Program-made: the position numbers and the translations under genes | In this document: positions 63,457-64,000 of the stretch, piece by piece | Position numbering within the stretch: the first letter of the stretch is position 1 | Layout of the letters: the number at the start of each line of letters is the position of its first letter | Source of the DNA: Ascoidea rubescens DSM 1968 | Lineage: Eukaryota > Ascomycota > Saccharomycetes > Ascoideales > Ascoideaceae | Length of the DNA: 64,000 nucleotides | Direction of reading: 5' to 3' | Assembly: GCF_001661345.1 (NCBI RefSeq) | Contig: NW_017962921.1 | Location: 310,001 to 374,000 of the forward strand | Notes under the pieces: model-generated | Database searches by the model: none | What the model saw: only the letters and a program-made list of their open reading frames with translations | Told to the model about the DNA's origin: nothing

Positions 63457-63727
63457 AAGATTCTGTTTTTTCTTTTTTAATGTTTTCCATTTGTACTACA
63501 GTTATTTATGGTATGATAAATAAATTAAAAGAAAACTTCATTTTTGTGTATTTTCGTTATGTTCAAAAAAAAAACCAAAAAAAACAAGTATAAATATCAA
63601 TTGAGATATAATTGAGCTCCAATTTGAATAAGATACTTGACACTATTTTGCTATTAAATTTTATATCCATTCTTCAATATTTTTATAATTAATTAAATAT
63701 ATTAATTATAACACTTTTTATTCCAAC
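63457..63727. other. Short intergenic region
   Basis: AT-rich spacer of 271 bases. No gene seen. Confidence 0.5.
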
Positions 63728-64000
63728 ATGCTTTCATTTGGTTTTAAGTTTATAAGTTTTCTCTTTTTTTCAAATGCATTATTAACAGTGGCAAATGCTC
63801 AAATTCGTATTGATTCCTCAGATGATATTGGATCAGAAAGATTATTAAAAAGTAATCTTGGAATATATAATATCGGTAATAATAATAATAATGGAAATGG
63901 AAATGAAAAGATTGTTTATATAACTGTTTCAGAAAGGAAAACTATTACTGTAACCAAGACTGTTACAGCCCATATTGAAATCCCAACTATTACTCAAAAT
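63728..64000 (+). CDS. 5' part of a secreted or cell-wall protein, cut by the window end
   Basis: The ATG at 63728 opens 91 codons to the window edge. Signal peptide MLSFGFKFISFLFFSNALLT with VANA before the predicted cleavage, then IRIDSSDDIGSERLL, an Asn/Gly tract, and ITVSERKTITVTKTVTAHIE. The Thr-Val-Thr repeats (TVTKTVT) are common in yeast wall proteins. The family cannot be named from this part. Confidence 0.7.
   Translation, partial: MLSFGFKFISFLFFSNALLTVANAQIRIDSSDDIGSERLLKSNLGIYNIGNNNNNGNGNEKIVYITVSERKTITVTKTVTAHIEIPTITQN

Noticed and set aside
1-64000. CRISPR arrays, complete LTR elements, rRNA genes
   Set aside because: No spaced direct repeats of CRISPR type, no paired LTRs with a polyprotein between them, and no rRNA signature seen; the window is eukaryotic.

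Overview
The window is nuclear DNA of a budding yeast (Saccharomycotina). It is AT-rich and compact. Most genes are intron-free, the few introns are short with 5' ends such as GTATGT or GTACGT and (T)ACTAAC branch points, poly-Asn/Ser tracts are long, and the conserved genes are typical yeast housekeeping genes. Leu is written almost only as TTA/TTG/CTT/CTA in the conserved genes I read codon by codon. The few in-frame CTG codons I can interpret fall where a repeat consensus asks for Ser, a weak hint of a CUG-Ser lineage.

Layout: 0-5 kb holds a partial gene, a spliced AIM29/UPF0538 gene, CK2 alpha, spliced calcineurin B (CNB1) and a coiled-coil protein whose C-terminus looks SUMO-like. 5.6-13 kb has SMT3 (SUMO), TIP41, an Asn-rich coiled-coil protein, a tRNA-like cloverleaf with pol III boxes, and CBF5. 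13.3-24 kb has a cytochrome c peroxidase fused to a long membrane-bearing N-terminus, tRNA-Asn, EMC1, 5'-truncated LINE remains, an intron-containing tRNA-Lys, and an NMD5/SXM1-type importin. 25-36 kb has PBS2, spliced PSF3 (GINS), a Ser-rich GPI protein, a GC-rich locus with long-range complementary arms (candidate structured RNA), an amino-acid permease and a Cys-containing GPI protein. 36.5-46 kb is a gene-poor, AT-rich graveyard of F-box/leucine-rich-repeat genes. 46-64 kb has a sulfate permease with sulfur-regulon sites, a mitochondrial membrane protein, MGE1, a PES4/MIP6-like three-RRM protein, a GAS1-family glucanosyltransferase, YNK1, RMP1 and the start of a secreted protein.

Themes: signalling (CK2, calcineurin B, TIP41 of the TOR/PP2A branch, PBS2 of the osmotic MAPK pathway), RNA biology (CBF5, RMP1, RRM protein), and wall or surface proteins (GAS, two GPI proteins, the end-of-window secreted protein). 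There is no operon logic and each gene stands alone. The points most worth a second look are the GC-rich candidate RNA at 30.8-31.3 kb, the peroxidase fusion, the SUMO-like domain next to SMT3, the pol III cloverleaf at 11.1 kb and the decaying F-box/LRR cluster.
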